Shown: piece after piece, positions 8,325-15,728 of the stretch | Layout of the letters: every line of letters starts with the position of its first letter | Numbering within the stretch: the first letter of the stretch is position 1 | Assembly (NCBI GenBank): GCA_910577185.1 | Contig: CAJTLR010000041.1 | Coordinates: 1-34,695 of the forward strand | From: an uncultured Acetatifactor sp. | GTDB lineage: Bacteria > Bacillota > Clostridia > Lachnospirales > Lachnospiraceae | Direction: 5' to 3' | DNA length: 34,695 nucleotides | The notes under the pieces: generated by a model | The model's input: only the letters and a program-made list of their open reading frames with translations | The model's database searches: none | Told to the model about the DNA's origin: nothing | Position numbers and translations under genes: made by a program

Positions 8325-8487
8325 AACTTTTCCCTTTTCTTCCCCGCCAAAAATGGCTTCTTTCTATATATACCACATTCTGCCTCCAAAGAAAAGCATT
8401 TTATGGATTTTTAGATATCCCGTACCGTGCCCCGTTCCCCCTGTTGCCTTCCTTTTTACAATATGGACATTATATCCTGATTTTCTG

Positions 8488-8517
8488 TTGCTATTCCACG
8501 GACATCTGTGATAGAAT
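8488..8517 (+). promoter_or_regulatory. Sigma-A promoter of the 159-residue membrane protein gene
   Basis: TTGCTA (8488-8493) and TAGAAT (8512-8517) are separated by 18 bp, about 35 bp before the start codon. A strong TAAGGAGG ribosome binding site lies at about 8535-8542. Confidence 0.65.
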
Positions 8518-8552
8518 GAAAAAAGACGTTACTTTAAGGAGGCGGATCATTT

Positions 8553-9032
8553 ATGAAACCATGGATGATTGTACTGATCGTAATTGCGGTAGTCCTGGTG
8601 GCCGCGATTATAGCGCTCTACTTTCTGGGAAAAAGGGCACAGAAAAAACAGCAGGAGCAGCAGGAAATGCTGGAAGCCAACAAGCAGACTGTCTCCATGC
8701 TGGTCATCGACAAGAAGCGTATGAAGCTTCGGGAGTCCGGACTGCCCCAGCTTGTCCTGGACCAGACCCCAAAACTGATGCGCGGTTCCAGGCTGCCCAT
8801 CATCAAGGCCAAGGTGGGGCCCCAGATCATGTCCCTGATCTGCGATGAGAAAATCTTTAATTCTGTTCCGGTAAAGAAAGAAGTAAAAGCCGTAGTCAGC
8901 GGAATCTATGTCCTGAGCGTGAAAGGCCTGCACGGCAGGCAGGCAGAAGCGGTTCCTGCCAAGAAAAAGAGCCGTTTCAGGCGCGCCCTGGAAGCCGCCC
9001 AGGAAAAGGCAGGCGCAAAACCGCTGAAATAA
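8553..9032 (+). CDS. Single-pass membrane-anchored protein, function unknown
   Basis: This protein has 159 residues. An N-terminal hydrophobic segment (about 5-25) is followed by a basic, Gln-rich juxtamembrane stretch (KRAQKKQQEQQ), giving an N-out/C-in anchor with a cytoplasmic domain. The central region has a recognisable conserved look (VIDKKRMKLRESGLPQ; RLPIIKAKVGPQI; PVKKEVKAVVSGIYV). I associate this with uncharacterised Lachnospiraceae proteins. The C terminus is basic and Ala/Lys-rich. It has its own promoter and terminator, so it is monocistronic. I cannot assign a function. Confidence 0.85.
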   Translation: MKPWMIVLIVIAVVLVAAIIALYFLGKRAQKKQQEQQEMLEANKQTVSMLVIDKKRMKLRESGLPQLVLDQTPKLMRGSRLPIIKAKVGPQIMSLICDEKIFNSVPVKKEVKAVVSGIYVLSVKGLHGRQAEAVPAKKKSRFRRALEAAQEKAGAKPLK

Positions 9033-9072
9033 GCCAAGGCTCCTGTCTTTTGCCCGTACCGGCATACACATC

Positions 9073-9122
9073 CATACAGCCTGTGTTCCCCCTTGTCACA
9101 GACCGGGAACCCAGGCTGTATG
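9073..9122 (+). terminator. Long-stem terminator after the membrane protein gene
   Basis: Two 18-nt arms (9073-9090 and 9105-9122) are complementary at 17 of 18 positions around a 14-nt loop. The CTTTTT-containing pyrimidine tract follows about 10 nt later. It lies 40 nt past the stop codon at 9032. The stem is unusually long for a simple terminator. Confidence 0.7.
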
Positions 9123-9183
9123 ACATTTCCTCTTTTTCTCCCCAGGCAGAGAAAACGCTTTTCAAAAACAAACCCATCTGCAA

Positions 9184-9212
9184 TTGACAATTCCCCCATG
9201 CCATGTTAGAAT
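9184..9212 (+). promoter_or_regulatory. Consensus sigma-A promoter for the ABC-F leader
   Basis: TTGACA (9184-9189), a 17-bp spacer and TAGAAT (9207-9212) are near-perfect. Transcription should start near 9219, about 330 nt before the ABC-F start codon. Confidence 0.85.
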
Positions 9213-9228
9213 GAAAACATCTGAACGA

Positions 9229-9443
9229 GAGAGGTGGAACGATGAAGTTAATGTAATTTACTTTTGAACACATGAAACCATGACACCAGGAATTCATCCC
9301 GCGTCATTTTGCTGCCGGTATTCGCCGCAGCGATTTTATCATGTTGCCAAAAGTAGATTATGTCCGCATAACCTCTCTTTTTGTGTGCGAAATTCCGGCA
9401 TTTCCCCCATTTGAGGCTTGTGACATGTAACAAAACTTTTGGC
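9229..9443 (+). promoter_or_regulatory. Putative ribosome-mediated attenuator of the ABC-F gene
   Basis: The leader can fold two ways. In the terminated form, arm 9254-9274 pairs with 9340-9360 (18 of 21 positions counting one G-U). GAGAGGT (9229-9235) pairs with ACCTCTC (9371-9377), which is followed directly by TTTTT (9378-9382). In the alternative form, GCCAAAAGT (9346-9354) pairs perfectly with ACTTTTGGC (9435-9443), which is exclusive with the first. The 5' arms of the terminator cover the ribosome binding site and begin at the stop codon of a four-codon ORF, so a ribosome stalled there would block it. This logic is known for antibiotic-inducible ABC-F genes; its operation here is inference. 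Confidence 0.65.
9242..9256 (+). CDS. Four-codon leader peptide (MKLM)
   Basis: ATG AAG TTA ATG TAA is preceded at normal spacing by GAGGTGG (about 9231-9237) and lies about 23 nt after the predicted transcript start. It is too short to be a functional protein. Its position, with the stop codon opening the attenuator stem, suggests that translation itself is the signal. Confidence 0.6.
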   Translation: MKLM

Positions 9444-9550
9444 GGCACAGGGGCTGCTTTTCCCATACACCTGCGCCCCGCTGATTCCCCCAGGAATGTA
9501 AACGGCATCCGAAGCGAAACACACGGGAACTATCACAAGAAAGGAATCAA

Positions 9551-11089
9551 ATGTCACAAATCAGCGTAAACAATTTAACATTTCATTATGAGGGAAGTTT
9601 CGATAATATATTTGAAAATGTATCCTTTTCCATCGACACAGACTGGAAACTGGGATTTATCGGCAGGAACGGAAAGGGAAAAACCACCTTTCTGAACCTG
9701 CTGCTGGGCAAGTATCCCTATGAGGGGAGCATCGGCACATCCGCCGTATTCGAATATTTTCCCTACAGACTCACCCGGGAACAGTGGCAGGAAACCGCGG
9801 CAGATTTCGCGGAACAGCTCAAACCGGACTGCGAATTATGGAAGGTGACCTGCGAGTTGACACTGCTGCAGGAGACAGGGGAAATCCTATACCGGCCTTT
9901 CAAAACCTTAAGCCCCGGGGAACGCACCAAAATCATGCTGGCAATTTTATTCTCCGGGGAAAACAATTTTCTGCTGATCGATGAACCCACAAATCATCTG
10001 GACCAGGAGTCCCGGGAAAATGTGACCCAATATCTGGCTTCCAAAAAGGGCTTTATTCTGGTCTCCCATGACCGGGAACTGCTGGACGCCTGCACAGACC
10101 ACTGTCTGGTCCTAAACCGCCGCACCATCGAAATCCAGAGCGGGAATTTTTCCAGCTGGTGGGAAAACAAAAGGCGCCGGGATCTCTTTGCCCAGGCAGA
10201 AAACGAAAAACACCTGAAGGAAATCGGAAAACTGAAACAGGCCGCCGCCCGGGCCAGCCAGTGGGCAGACAAAAACGAATCCACAAAAATCGGCTATGAC
10301 CCCATCAAAGACCACGACCGGGGCATGGGGACCAGAGCCTACATTGGCGCCAAAACCAAGAAAATGCAGAGCCGGGTCACGCAGATGCAAAACCGCCTCC
10401 AGCGGGAGATCGAAGAAAAGGAAGGGCTTCTGGAGGATCTGGAAAAGCCGGTGGACTTAAAACTGATGCCCCTGGAGCATTACAAAAAAACCCTTTTGAA
10501 TCTCCGGGAATATTCCCTGCAGTATCCCGACGCGGAAAAACCGGTATTTTCCGGCATGACCTTCTCGGTGGAGCAGGGGGACCGCATCGCCCTTCACGGG
10601 AAGAACGGCTGCGGAAAATCCACACTGATCAAGATGATCCTCCAAAAAGCCCGGGCCGCGGACAGCCCCATGGACATCAGGGAAAGCGGTGTCTGTGAAA
10701 CTGCCCCGGGACTGGTAATCTCCTATGTAAACCAGGATACTTCCATGCTCAGGGGCAGTCTCGCGGCATTCTGTGACAGCCGCCATCTGGAAGAATCCCT
10801 GTTCCTGGCCATCCTGAGGCAGCTTGACCTGGAGCGGGTGCAGTTTTCCAAAAACATGGAGGACTATTCGGAGGGCCAGAAAAAGAAAGTGCTGCTGGCG
10901 GCAAGCCTTTTAAAACCCGCCCATCTGTATGTGTGGGACGAACCCCTTAACTACATTGACGTATTCTCCCGGATGCAGCTGGAAAAGCTCCTGCTGGCAT
11001 ACCGCCCCACCATGCTGTTTGTGGAACACGATGGGCGGTTCCGGGAAAACATTGCCACAAAAACATTACAGTTCCATGGGGCCACATGA
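9551..11089 (+). CDS. Lsa-like ABC-F ribosomal protection ATPase
   Basis: This protein has 512 residues, two ABC ATPase domains and no membrane segments. Domain 1 has Walker A GRNGKGKTT (38-46), signature LSPGE (120-124) and Walker B LLIDEPTNHLD (141-151). Domain 2 has GKNGCGKST (350-358), signature SEGQ (440-443) and VWDEP near 461-465. The charged interdomain linker (about 202-320) is the part that reaches the ribosomal exit site. Openings such as WKLGFIGRNGKGKTT and the PLNYIDVF segment resemble enterococcal Lsa(A) as I remember it. Such proteins dislodge lincosamides, pleuromutilins and streptogramin A; the actual spectrum is unknown. The ribosome binding site is AAAGGA. The long attenuator-like leader supports an inducible resistance role over a housekeeping one. 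Confidence 0.92.
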   Translation: MSQISVNNLTFHYEGSFDNIFENVSFSIDTDWKLGFIGRNGKGKTTFLNLLLGKYPYEGSIGTSAVFEYFPYRLTREQWQETAADFAEQLKPDCELWKVTCELTLLQETGEILYRPFKTLSPGERTKIMLAILFSGENNFLLIDEPTNHLDQESRENVTQYLASKKGFILVSHDRELLDACTDHCLVLNRRTIEIQSGNFSSWWENKRRRDLFAQAENEKHLKEIGKLKQAAARASQWADKNESTKIGYDPIKDHDRGMGTRAYIGAKTKKMQSRVTQMQNRLQREIEEKEGLLEDLEKPVDLKLMPLEHYKKTLLNLREYSLQYPDAEKPVFSGMTFSVEQGDRIALHGKNGCGKSTLIKMILQKARAADSPMDIRESGVCETAPGLVISYVNQDTSMLRGSLAAFCDSRHLEESLFLAILRQLDLERVQFSKNMEDYSEGQKKKVLLAASLLKPAHLYVWDEPLNYIDVFSRMQLEKLLLAYRPTMLFVEHDGRFRENIATKTLQFHGAT

Positions 11090-11131
11090 TTGTGCCGGGG
11101 CCGTCCTGTTGCAATTCCGGGCAACAATGCC

Positions 11132-11160
11132 TTGACGGAAAGATGCACATTGTATATAAT
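11132..11160 (+). promoter_or_regulatory. Sigma-A promoter of ispE
   Basis: TTGACG (11132-11137), a 17-bp spacer and TATAAT (11155-11160). Transcription would start near 11167, leaving a leader of about 165 nt. Confidence 0.85.
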
Positions 11161-11170
11161 TTGATACAAA

Positions 11171-11212
11171 GGCTCCTTGTCCGGATGGATGCATCCGGCG
11201 GAAACGGGAGCC
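11171..11212 (+). promoter_or_regulatory. Structured 5' leader element of ispE
   Basis: The outer stem is GGCTCC (11171-11176) with GGAGCC (11207-11212). The inner stem is CCGGATG (11181-11187) with CATCCGG (11192-11198) closing a 4-nt loop. CG-GAAA-CG lies on the 3' side of the internal loop. The element begins about 5 nt from the predicted transcript start. It matches no riboswitch class that I recognise, and a 5' stabilising stem is a simpler reading. Confidence 0.45.
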
Positions 11213-11333
11213 ATAAATATACATTACAGGAATGTGTACTGTTTCAGATTATATGCGGCGGATACATTTTCCCGAAAAGGAACCATAAAGATACAAAAAA
11301 TAAACAGGGCGGCATTTCAGGGGAGGAACGGGC

Positions 11334-12242
11334 ATGGAGGAGTACCGGTTAAAGGCTTTTGCAAAAATCAATCTGGGTCTTGACGTGGTGGGACGGCTGC
11401 CGGACGGTTACCACCAGGTCAGAATGATCATGCAGAATATCGACATTTATGACGAGCTGACTCTCCGGAAGGCAGAAGCGTCCATCACCGTCACAACCGA
11501 TTCCGGAGAACTCCCCACGGACGAAGGCAATCTTGTCTACAGGGCGGCGAAACTCATGTTTGAAAAATACGGCATTGGTTCCGGTATCCGCATCCATCTG
11601 CAGAAAAATATTCCCATCGCCGCAGGGCTGGCCGGGGGCAGCGCGGACGCGGCGGCGGCCATGCTGGGAATCCGCCGGCTCTTCGGCCTGGATATTCCTC
11701 TGGAGCAGCTGATGCAGGATGGCGTTTTCATAGGTGCGGACGTCCCCTACTGTATTCTGGGCGGCACTGCCCTGGCAGAGGGAATCGGCGAAAAGCTCAC
11801 CCCCCTTCCTCCCATACCTCCATGCTATATCCTGGTGGCCAAACCGGAGGCCGCCATTTCCACCAAATATGTCTATGAACACCTGGACGCCCTGGGCATT
11901 CCCCGGCACCCTGATATTTCCGGTATGGAAGATGCCATCCGGCAAAACAGCCTTCCGGAAATTCTGGAACGCATGGAAAATGTGCTGGAAGCCGTCACCA
12001 TCCCCGTTTGTCCTGTCATCGCGTCCATCAAGGAACAGATGCGCGGCAGCGGCGCATTAAACTGTCTCATGAGCGGCAGCGGCCCCACCGTATTCGGCAT
12101 TTTTACGGACCAGGCTGCCGGACAGGCCGCTTACCGTCAGATGAAAGAAAGCAATCTTGCAAAACAAGTTTTTCTGACCACTCCGATATGTGCTTTTACG
12201 AATCCTTTTTACCGAAATCCTGACACAAAAGTTCTGTCTTAA
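11334..12242 (+). CDS. ispE: 4-diphosphocytidyl-2-C-methyl-D-erythritol kinase
   Basis: This GHMP-superfamily kinase phosphorylates the 2-hydroxyl of CDP-methylerythritol in the non-mevalonate isoprenoid pathway. It has 302 residues. Lys11 in AKINLGL, the glycine-rich ATP loop PIAAGLAGGSADAAA (about 94-108) and Asp136 in GADVPYC match the expected catalytic set. The C-terminal GHMP motif is CLMSGSGPTVFG. The ribosome binding site GGGGAGG is well placed. It is driven by its own promoter at 11132-11160. It is followed 173 bp later by a GntR regulator in the same orientation, a pairing I associate with Lachnospiraceae. Confidence 0.96.
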   Translation: MEEYRLKAFAKINLGLDVVGRLPDGYHQVRMIMQNIDIYDELTLRKAEASITVTTDSGELPTDEGNLVYRAAKLMFEKYGIGSGIRIHLQKNIPIAAGLAGGSADAAAAMLGIRRLFGLDIPLEQLMQDGVFIGADVPYCILGGTALAEGIGEKLTPLPPIPPCYILVAKPEAAISTKYVYEHLDALGIPRHPDISGMEDAIRQNSLPEILERMENVLEAVTIPVCPVIASIKEQMRGSGALNCLMSGSGPTVFGIFTDQAAGQAAYRQMKESNLAKQVFLTTPICAFTNPFYRNPDTKVLS

Positions 12243-12415
12243 TATACAGTGGTCCGGCCCATGGCCGAATCATTACGTTTATATCATTTTGTACCCGCCC
12301 ATGGCAGACCTGACACGTTTTCGGTCCAGTGTAGCGGCCACCCGCGCACTGGCAGGGGATATCAGACCCGCGGCCGCAAATTCCGGCAGGGTACAGGAAA
12401 GGCACAGGTATCCGT

Positions 12416-13099
12416 ATGCAAAATTCATTACCGGCAGATCTGCCGCTCCGAGATGTGGTCTTCTATACCCTGCGTCAGTCCATTCTCACCGGAGACCTAA
12501 AGCCCGGTGAACGCCTGATGGAGATTCATCTGGCCGACAAACTGGGGGTAAGCCGTACCCCGGTCAGGGAGGCTATCCGCAGACTGGAGCTGGAGGGGCT
12601 TGTCACCATGATACCCAGGCGCGGTGCGGAGGTGTCACGGATCACGGAAAAGAGCATGAATGATGTGCTGGAAGTCCGCAGGACCCTGGATGCCCTCTGC
12701 GCGGAGCTGGCCTGCGACCGTATCACCGGGCAGGGCCTGGAGGATTTGAAGCAGGCCTGTGAACGCTTTGAACAATGCGTCGGCACCAGGGACACCAAAA
12801 AAATTGCCCAGGCGGATGTGGCGCTGCACGACATCATCGTACAGGCAACCGGAAACCAGCGCCTCATCCAGCTGGTGAATAACCTGTCGGAGCAGATGTA
12901 CCGCTACCGTTTTGAATATATCAAGGACAGTCATCAGCATGAGACCCTGATCCATGAACACAGAATTATTTATGAAAGCATTCTCTGCAAAGACAAGGAC
13001 ACCGCCGCCATGGCGGCAAAAACCCACATTGACAATCAGAAAAAAGCCATCATCCGGCAGATAAGGCTGGAGAATCAAAAAAATCCTCCGGTGACCTGA
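12416..13099 (+). CDS. GntR family transcriptional regulator, FadR/FCD subfamily
   Basis: This is a DNA-binding regulator of 227 residues. The N-terminal winged helix (about 10-75) includes ADKLGVSRTPVREAIRRLELEGLV, the usual GntR recognition region. The C-terminal all-helical FCD domain (about 85-215) shows the conserved D..LH..I...GN element (ADVALHDIIVQATGN) and later His residues (HEHRIIYESI, KTHIDNQ). These can bind a metal and an organic acid. The ligand is unknown, and there is no adjacent catabolic gene to suggest one. The 173-bp gap before it holds no gene and no clear terminator or promoter. Confidence 0.92.
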   Translation: MQNSLPADLPLRDVVFYTLRQSILTGDLKPGERLMEIHLADKLGVSRTPVREAIRRLELEGLVTMIPRRGAEVSRITEKSMNDVLEVRRTLDALCAELACDRITGQGLEDLKQACERFEQCVGTRDTKKIAQADVALHDIIVQATGNQRLIQLVNNLSEQMYRYRFEYIKDSHQHETLIHEHRIIYESILCKDKDTAAMAAKTHIDNQKKAIIRQIRLENQKNPPVT

Positions 13100-13207
13100 G
13101 GGGCCTGCCGCCCGAAATTTGCACTCCTTTCTGCGGGAAAAAGAAGCGGCATCGAATAATCCGGGAAAAAACGGCAATAATCCTCAAAAAAAGAAAGAGG
13201 TTATTGC

Positions 13208-13492
13208 ATGAAAAAGAAATGGTTCTCGGTCCGCATCCTGGCAGCGCTGTGTGCCGCCCTTGGCTGGTGGGGCCTGTTTTACCCGGAGCTGGTCCTGACC
13301 CCGGATACCGTAAAAATAAGTACGGAAGAGGAGGACGGAACATTTTCCCCCCTGCCCATGGAATGGACTTTTGACAGCAGCCTTTATTTTGACCTTCTGA
13401 ACGCAGATCCGGACAAAATCACCTTCCGCAGCAGACTGCTCACGGAACTGGACTTATTTTTGGAGAATTTGTATGACAAAATCGGAAAATAA
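13208..13492 (+). CDS. Small exported or membrane-anchored protein upstream of murI
   Basis: This 94-residue protein starts with MKKKW and a hydrophobic stretch (about 7-26), a signal peptide or anchor. A soluble, acidic tail of about 65 residues follows. The ribosome binding site GAAAGAGG is good. Its 3' end overlaps the murI start by 20 bp in another frame, implying coupled expression. There is no recognisable domain. Similar short ORFs before murI occur, to my memory, in related genomes. Confidence 0.75.
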   Translation: MKKKWFSVRILAALCAALGWWGLFYPELVLTPDTVKISTEEEDGTFSPLPMEWTFDSSLYFDLLNADPDKITFRSRLLTELDLFLENLYDKIGK

Positions 13493-14327
13493 AATAAACC
13501 TGAAATCTCTGGACAGGAATGCCCCCATCGGTGTGTTTGATTCCGGTGTGGGCGGCCTTACCGTGGTGCGCGAGATCATACGGCAGATTCCCAATGAAAA
13601 AATCATTTATTTCGGAGATACTGCCCGCGTCCCTTACGGAAACAAATCCCGGGAGACTGTAATACGGTTTTCCCAGCAGATCATGCGGTTTTTAAATACA
13701 TTTGATGTAAAAACCATAGTGGTGGCATGCAATACCGCCAGCGCCTACGCCCTGGACACCCTGGAGCGGGACAGCAACATTCCCGTTATCGGTGTGGTGA
13801 AGCCCGGGGCAAGGCTGGCCGCCCAGGTGACAAAAAACGGGCGCATCGGCGTTATCGCCACGGAAGCCACCATCGGCAGCCGGATCTACTCCCAGTACAT
13901 ACAGGAACTGAACCAGGAAGTCACCATCTACGGCAAAGCCTGCCCTCTCTTTGTCCCCCTGGTGGAAGAAGGACTTCTGGAGGACCCCGTGACGGACGAA
14001 ATTGCCCGCAGATATCTGACGGAGCTCATCGATATCGATATTGACACCCTGATTCTGGGCTGCACCCATTATCCCCTGATCCGCTCCACCCTGGGCAGAA
14101 TCATGGGGCCCGGCGTCACCCTGGTAAACCCGGCTTACGAGACTGCCCGGGAGCTGAAATCCATGCTTGCCGGCATGAACCTGCTCAGCGGGGAATCCCC
14201 GAAACTGGGCGAAAACAAGTATCAGTTCTTTGTCAGCGACAAGGCGGAAAAATTTGTGGTCTTTGCCAATTCCATCATCAAATACGGAATTCTCTCTGCC
14301 AAGACCATTCACATTGAAACCTATTAA
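13473..14327 (+). CDS. murI: Glutamate racemase
   Basis: This is a cofactor-independent racemase supplying D-glutamate for peptidoglycan, 284 residues. The family hallmarks are DSGVGG (23-28), the first catalytic cysteine Cys86 in VVACNTAS, and the second, Cys197, in LGCTHYP. The start follows an N-terminal extension of about 15 residues before the APIGVFDSG strand, and a later start cannot be excluded. It overlaps the preceding small gene by 20 bp. A DUF1934 gene follows 87 bp downstream. Confidence 0.96.
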   Translation: MTKSENKINLKSLDRNAPIGVFDSGVGGLTVVREIIRQIPNEKIIYFGDTARVPYGNKSRETVIRFSQQIMRFLNTFDVKTIVVACNTASAYALDTLERDSNIPVIGVVKPGARLAAQVTKNGRIGVIATEATIGSRIYSQYIQELNQEVTIYGKACPLFVPLVEEGLLEDPVTDEIARRYLTELIDIDIDTLILGCTHYPLIRSTLGRIMGPGVTLVNPAYETARELKSMLAGMNLLSGESPKLGENKYQFFVSDKAEKFVVFANSIIKYGILSAKTIHIETY

Positions 14328-14414
14328 AAGGAACGGCTGTGAAAAATACTTCCAGTCTTGTGAAAGACGCTGCCCGCAAAGCATGAAGTTTCGCATTTCC
14401 ATTAGGAGATCTGT

Positions 14415-14855
14415 ATGGAAAACAATACATATATCACCATCACCGCCAGACAGCGGGATGACGCCGGCGAAGAGGCTGTCACCCGGTCCCGCGCCGCCGG
14501 GAACTACTGCGAAAAGAACGGATCCGTCTATGTCCTGTATGAAGAAAATCCGGAAGACGGCGGCCCCGTGACCAGAAACATGATAAAGTGGAAATCCCCT
14601 ATACTGGAACTTACCAGGCGGGGAAGTGTCAGCACACGTATGGTATTTGAGACCGGAAAGGAATACCTGGCCGATTATGCCACTTCCTGCGGATGTCTGA
14701 AAATGGGAATTCTCACACATTCCCTGGAAGCTTTCCGCCGGGACGGTTTTCTGGAAATCCGGGCAGAATATTCCCTGACCTCGGATGGCATTCCCTTTTC
14801 CCACTGCCGGCTTCTCATCCGGACCCATATTCCTTCCCAGCCTGGCGTGGCCTGA
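14415..14855 (+). CDS. DUF1934 (YwiB-like) beta-barrel protein
   Basis: This protein has 146 residues with a good TTAGGAG ribosome binding site. The strand pattern and segments such as YVLYEE, RRGSVSTRMVFETGKEYLADYAT and GILTHSLE fit the calycin-like DUF1934 family, whose biochemical role is unknown. Its position after murI is a recurrent arrangement. Binding of a small hydrophobic ligand would be a guess from the fold. Confidence 0.85.
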   Translation: MENNTYITITARQRDDAGEEAVTRSRAAGNYCEKNGSVYVLYEENPEDGGPVTRNMIKWKSPILELTRRGSVSTRMVFETGKEYLADYATSCGCLKMGILTHSLEAFRRDGFLEIRAEYSLTSDGIPFSHCRLLIRTHIPSQPGVA

Positions 14856-14906
14856 AATTTATGTTTTCCCCTTTCCTTATATTTCCATAAAATTGCGGAA
14901 ACTGCC

Positions 14907-14934
14907 TAAATTTTTCGGAAGTTCAAGCCGAAAT
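14907..14934 (+). promoter_or_regulatory. Sigma-D (sigma-28)-like promoter
   Basis: TAAA (14907-14910), 16 bp, then GCCGAAAT (14927-14934). The Bacillus sigma-D consensus is TAAA-N15-GCCGATAT. It lies about 80 bp before the start of the 219-residue protein. A stem GCCTGC/GCAGGC lies in the leader near 14961-14980. Confidence 0.5.
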
Positions 14935-15013
14935 AATTGATAGAAAATCATGGATGATGCGCCTGCGCTTTTCTGCAGGCAGAATATGACAATCAGTCAA
15001 GAAGGAGGATGTT

Positions 15014-15673
15014 ATGAGTGTAAATGGAGTTACATCAAATCAGGCGGCTTCTGTCTACAACTATTCCGCCACGGAAAATGTCAAGACCGAAACTGCCGCA
15101 AAAGAAAACAGTACGGTGGAAAATAATTCTTCTGCCGCGGATACCGGAGCTGTATATGAGCCTTCCAAGAATACCGCTTCCACTGCAAAGCCTACTTATA
15201 AGCCCGATACAAACCTGATCAACAAGCTGAAAGCAGACGCGGATGCCCGCACGGCACAGCTGCGCAGCCTGGTGGAAAAGATGATGGCCGGCCAGGCAAA
15301 TGCTTACGGCAAGGCAAATGATATCTGGTCTTTCCTGCGCAAAGGGGACTACACCGTGGATCCTGCCACCAAGAAGCAGGCCCAGGCCGATATCGCCGAG
15401 GATGGCTACTGGGGCGTCAACCAGACTTCCGACAGAATCATTGATTTCGCCAACGCCCTGACCGGCGGAGATCCGGACAAGATTGAAGATATGCGCGCTG
15501 CTTTTGAAAAGGGCTTCAAGAGAGCCGGAAAGACATGGGGCGGCGATCTTCCCGATATCTCCCAGCGTACTTACGAGGCTGTTATGGAGAAATTCGACAA
15601 GCTGGCAGAGAATGCAAAGAAAGAGGCTGCTGCCACAAACAAGACTCCCGAGCAGGAAGATCCCACAAAATAA
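15014..15673 (+). CDS. Conserved protein with disordered N terminus, function unknown
   Basis: This protein has 219 residues with no signal peptide or membrane segment. Residues 1-70 are low-complexity (Ser/Thr/Asn/Ala/Glu). The rest forms a compact predicted-helical domain with a conserved look (QADIAEDGYWGVNQTSDRI, ANALTGGDPDKIEDMR, PDISQRTYEAVMEKF), which I associate with uncharacterised Clostridia proteins. The short N terminus MSVNGVTSNQA is reminiscent of flagella-associated or type III-exported proteins. The sigma-D-like promoter upstream fits that, but it is suggestive only. The AAGGAGG ribosome binding site is strong. A strong terminator follows, so the gene is monocistronic. Confidence 0.8.
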   Translation: MSVNGVTSNQAASVYNYSATENVKTETAAKENSTVENNSSAADTGAVYEPSKNTASTAKPTYKPDTNLINKLKADADARTAQLRSLVEKMMAGQANAYGKANDIWSFLRKGDYTVDPATKKQAQADIAEDGYWGVNQTSDRIIDFANALTGGDPDKIEDMRAAFEKGFKRAGKTWGGDLPDISQRTYEAVMEKFDKLAENAKKEAAATNKTPEQEDPTK

Positions 15674-15685
15674 TGGCATCATGCG

Positions 15686-15725
15686 AAAAAGGCTTTCCTC
15701 CCGCAATGGGAAGAAAGCCTTTTTT
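15686..15725. terminator. Bidirectional intrinsic terminator
   Basis: AAAAAGGCTTTC with CCC (15686-15702) pairs with GGG and GAAAGCCTTTTTT (15708-15725). T runs appear on both strands, so it can end the plus-strand 219-residue gene and also transcripts arriving from the right. Confidence 0.85.
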
Positions 15726-15728
15726 ATG

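Noticed and set aside
8259..8552. T-box or other tRNA-sensing leader before asnS
   Set aside because: No T-box consensus or specifier stem could be seen; only a short 6-bp hairpin is present.
12243..12415. Regulatory element or small gene between ispE and the GntR gene
   Set aside because: Only a minor CGGCC/GGCCG palindrome was seen, with no promoter of quality, no T run and no ORF with a ribosome binding site.
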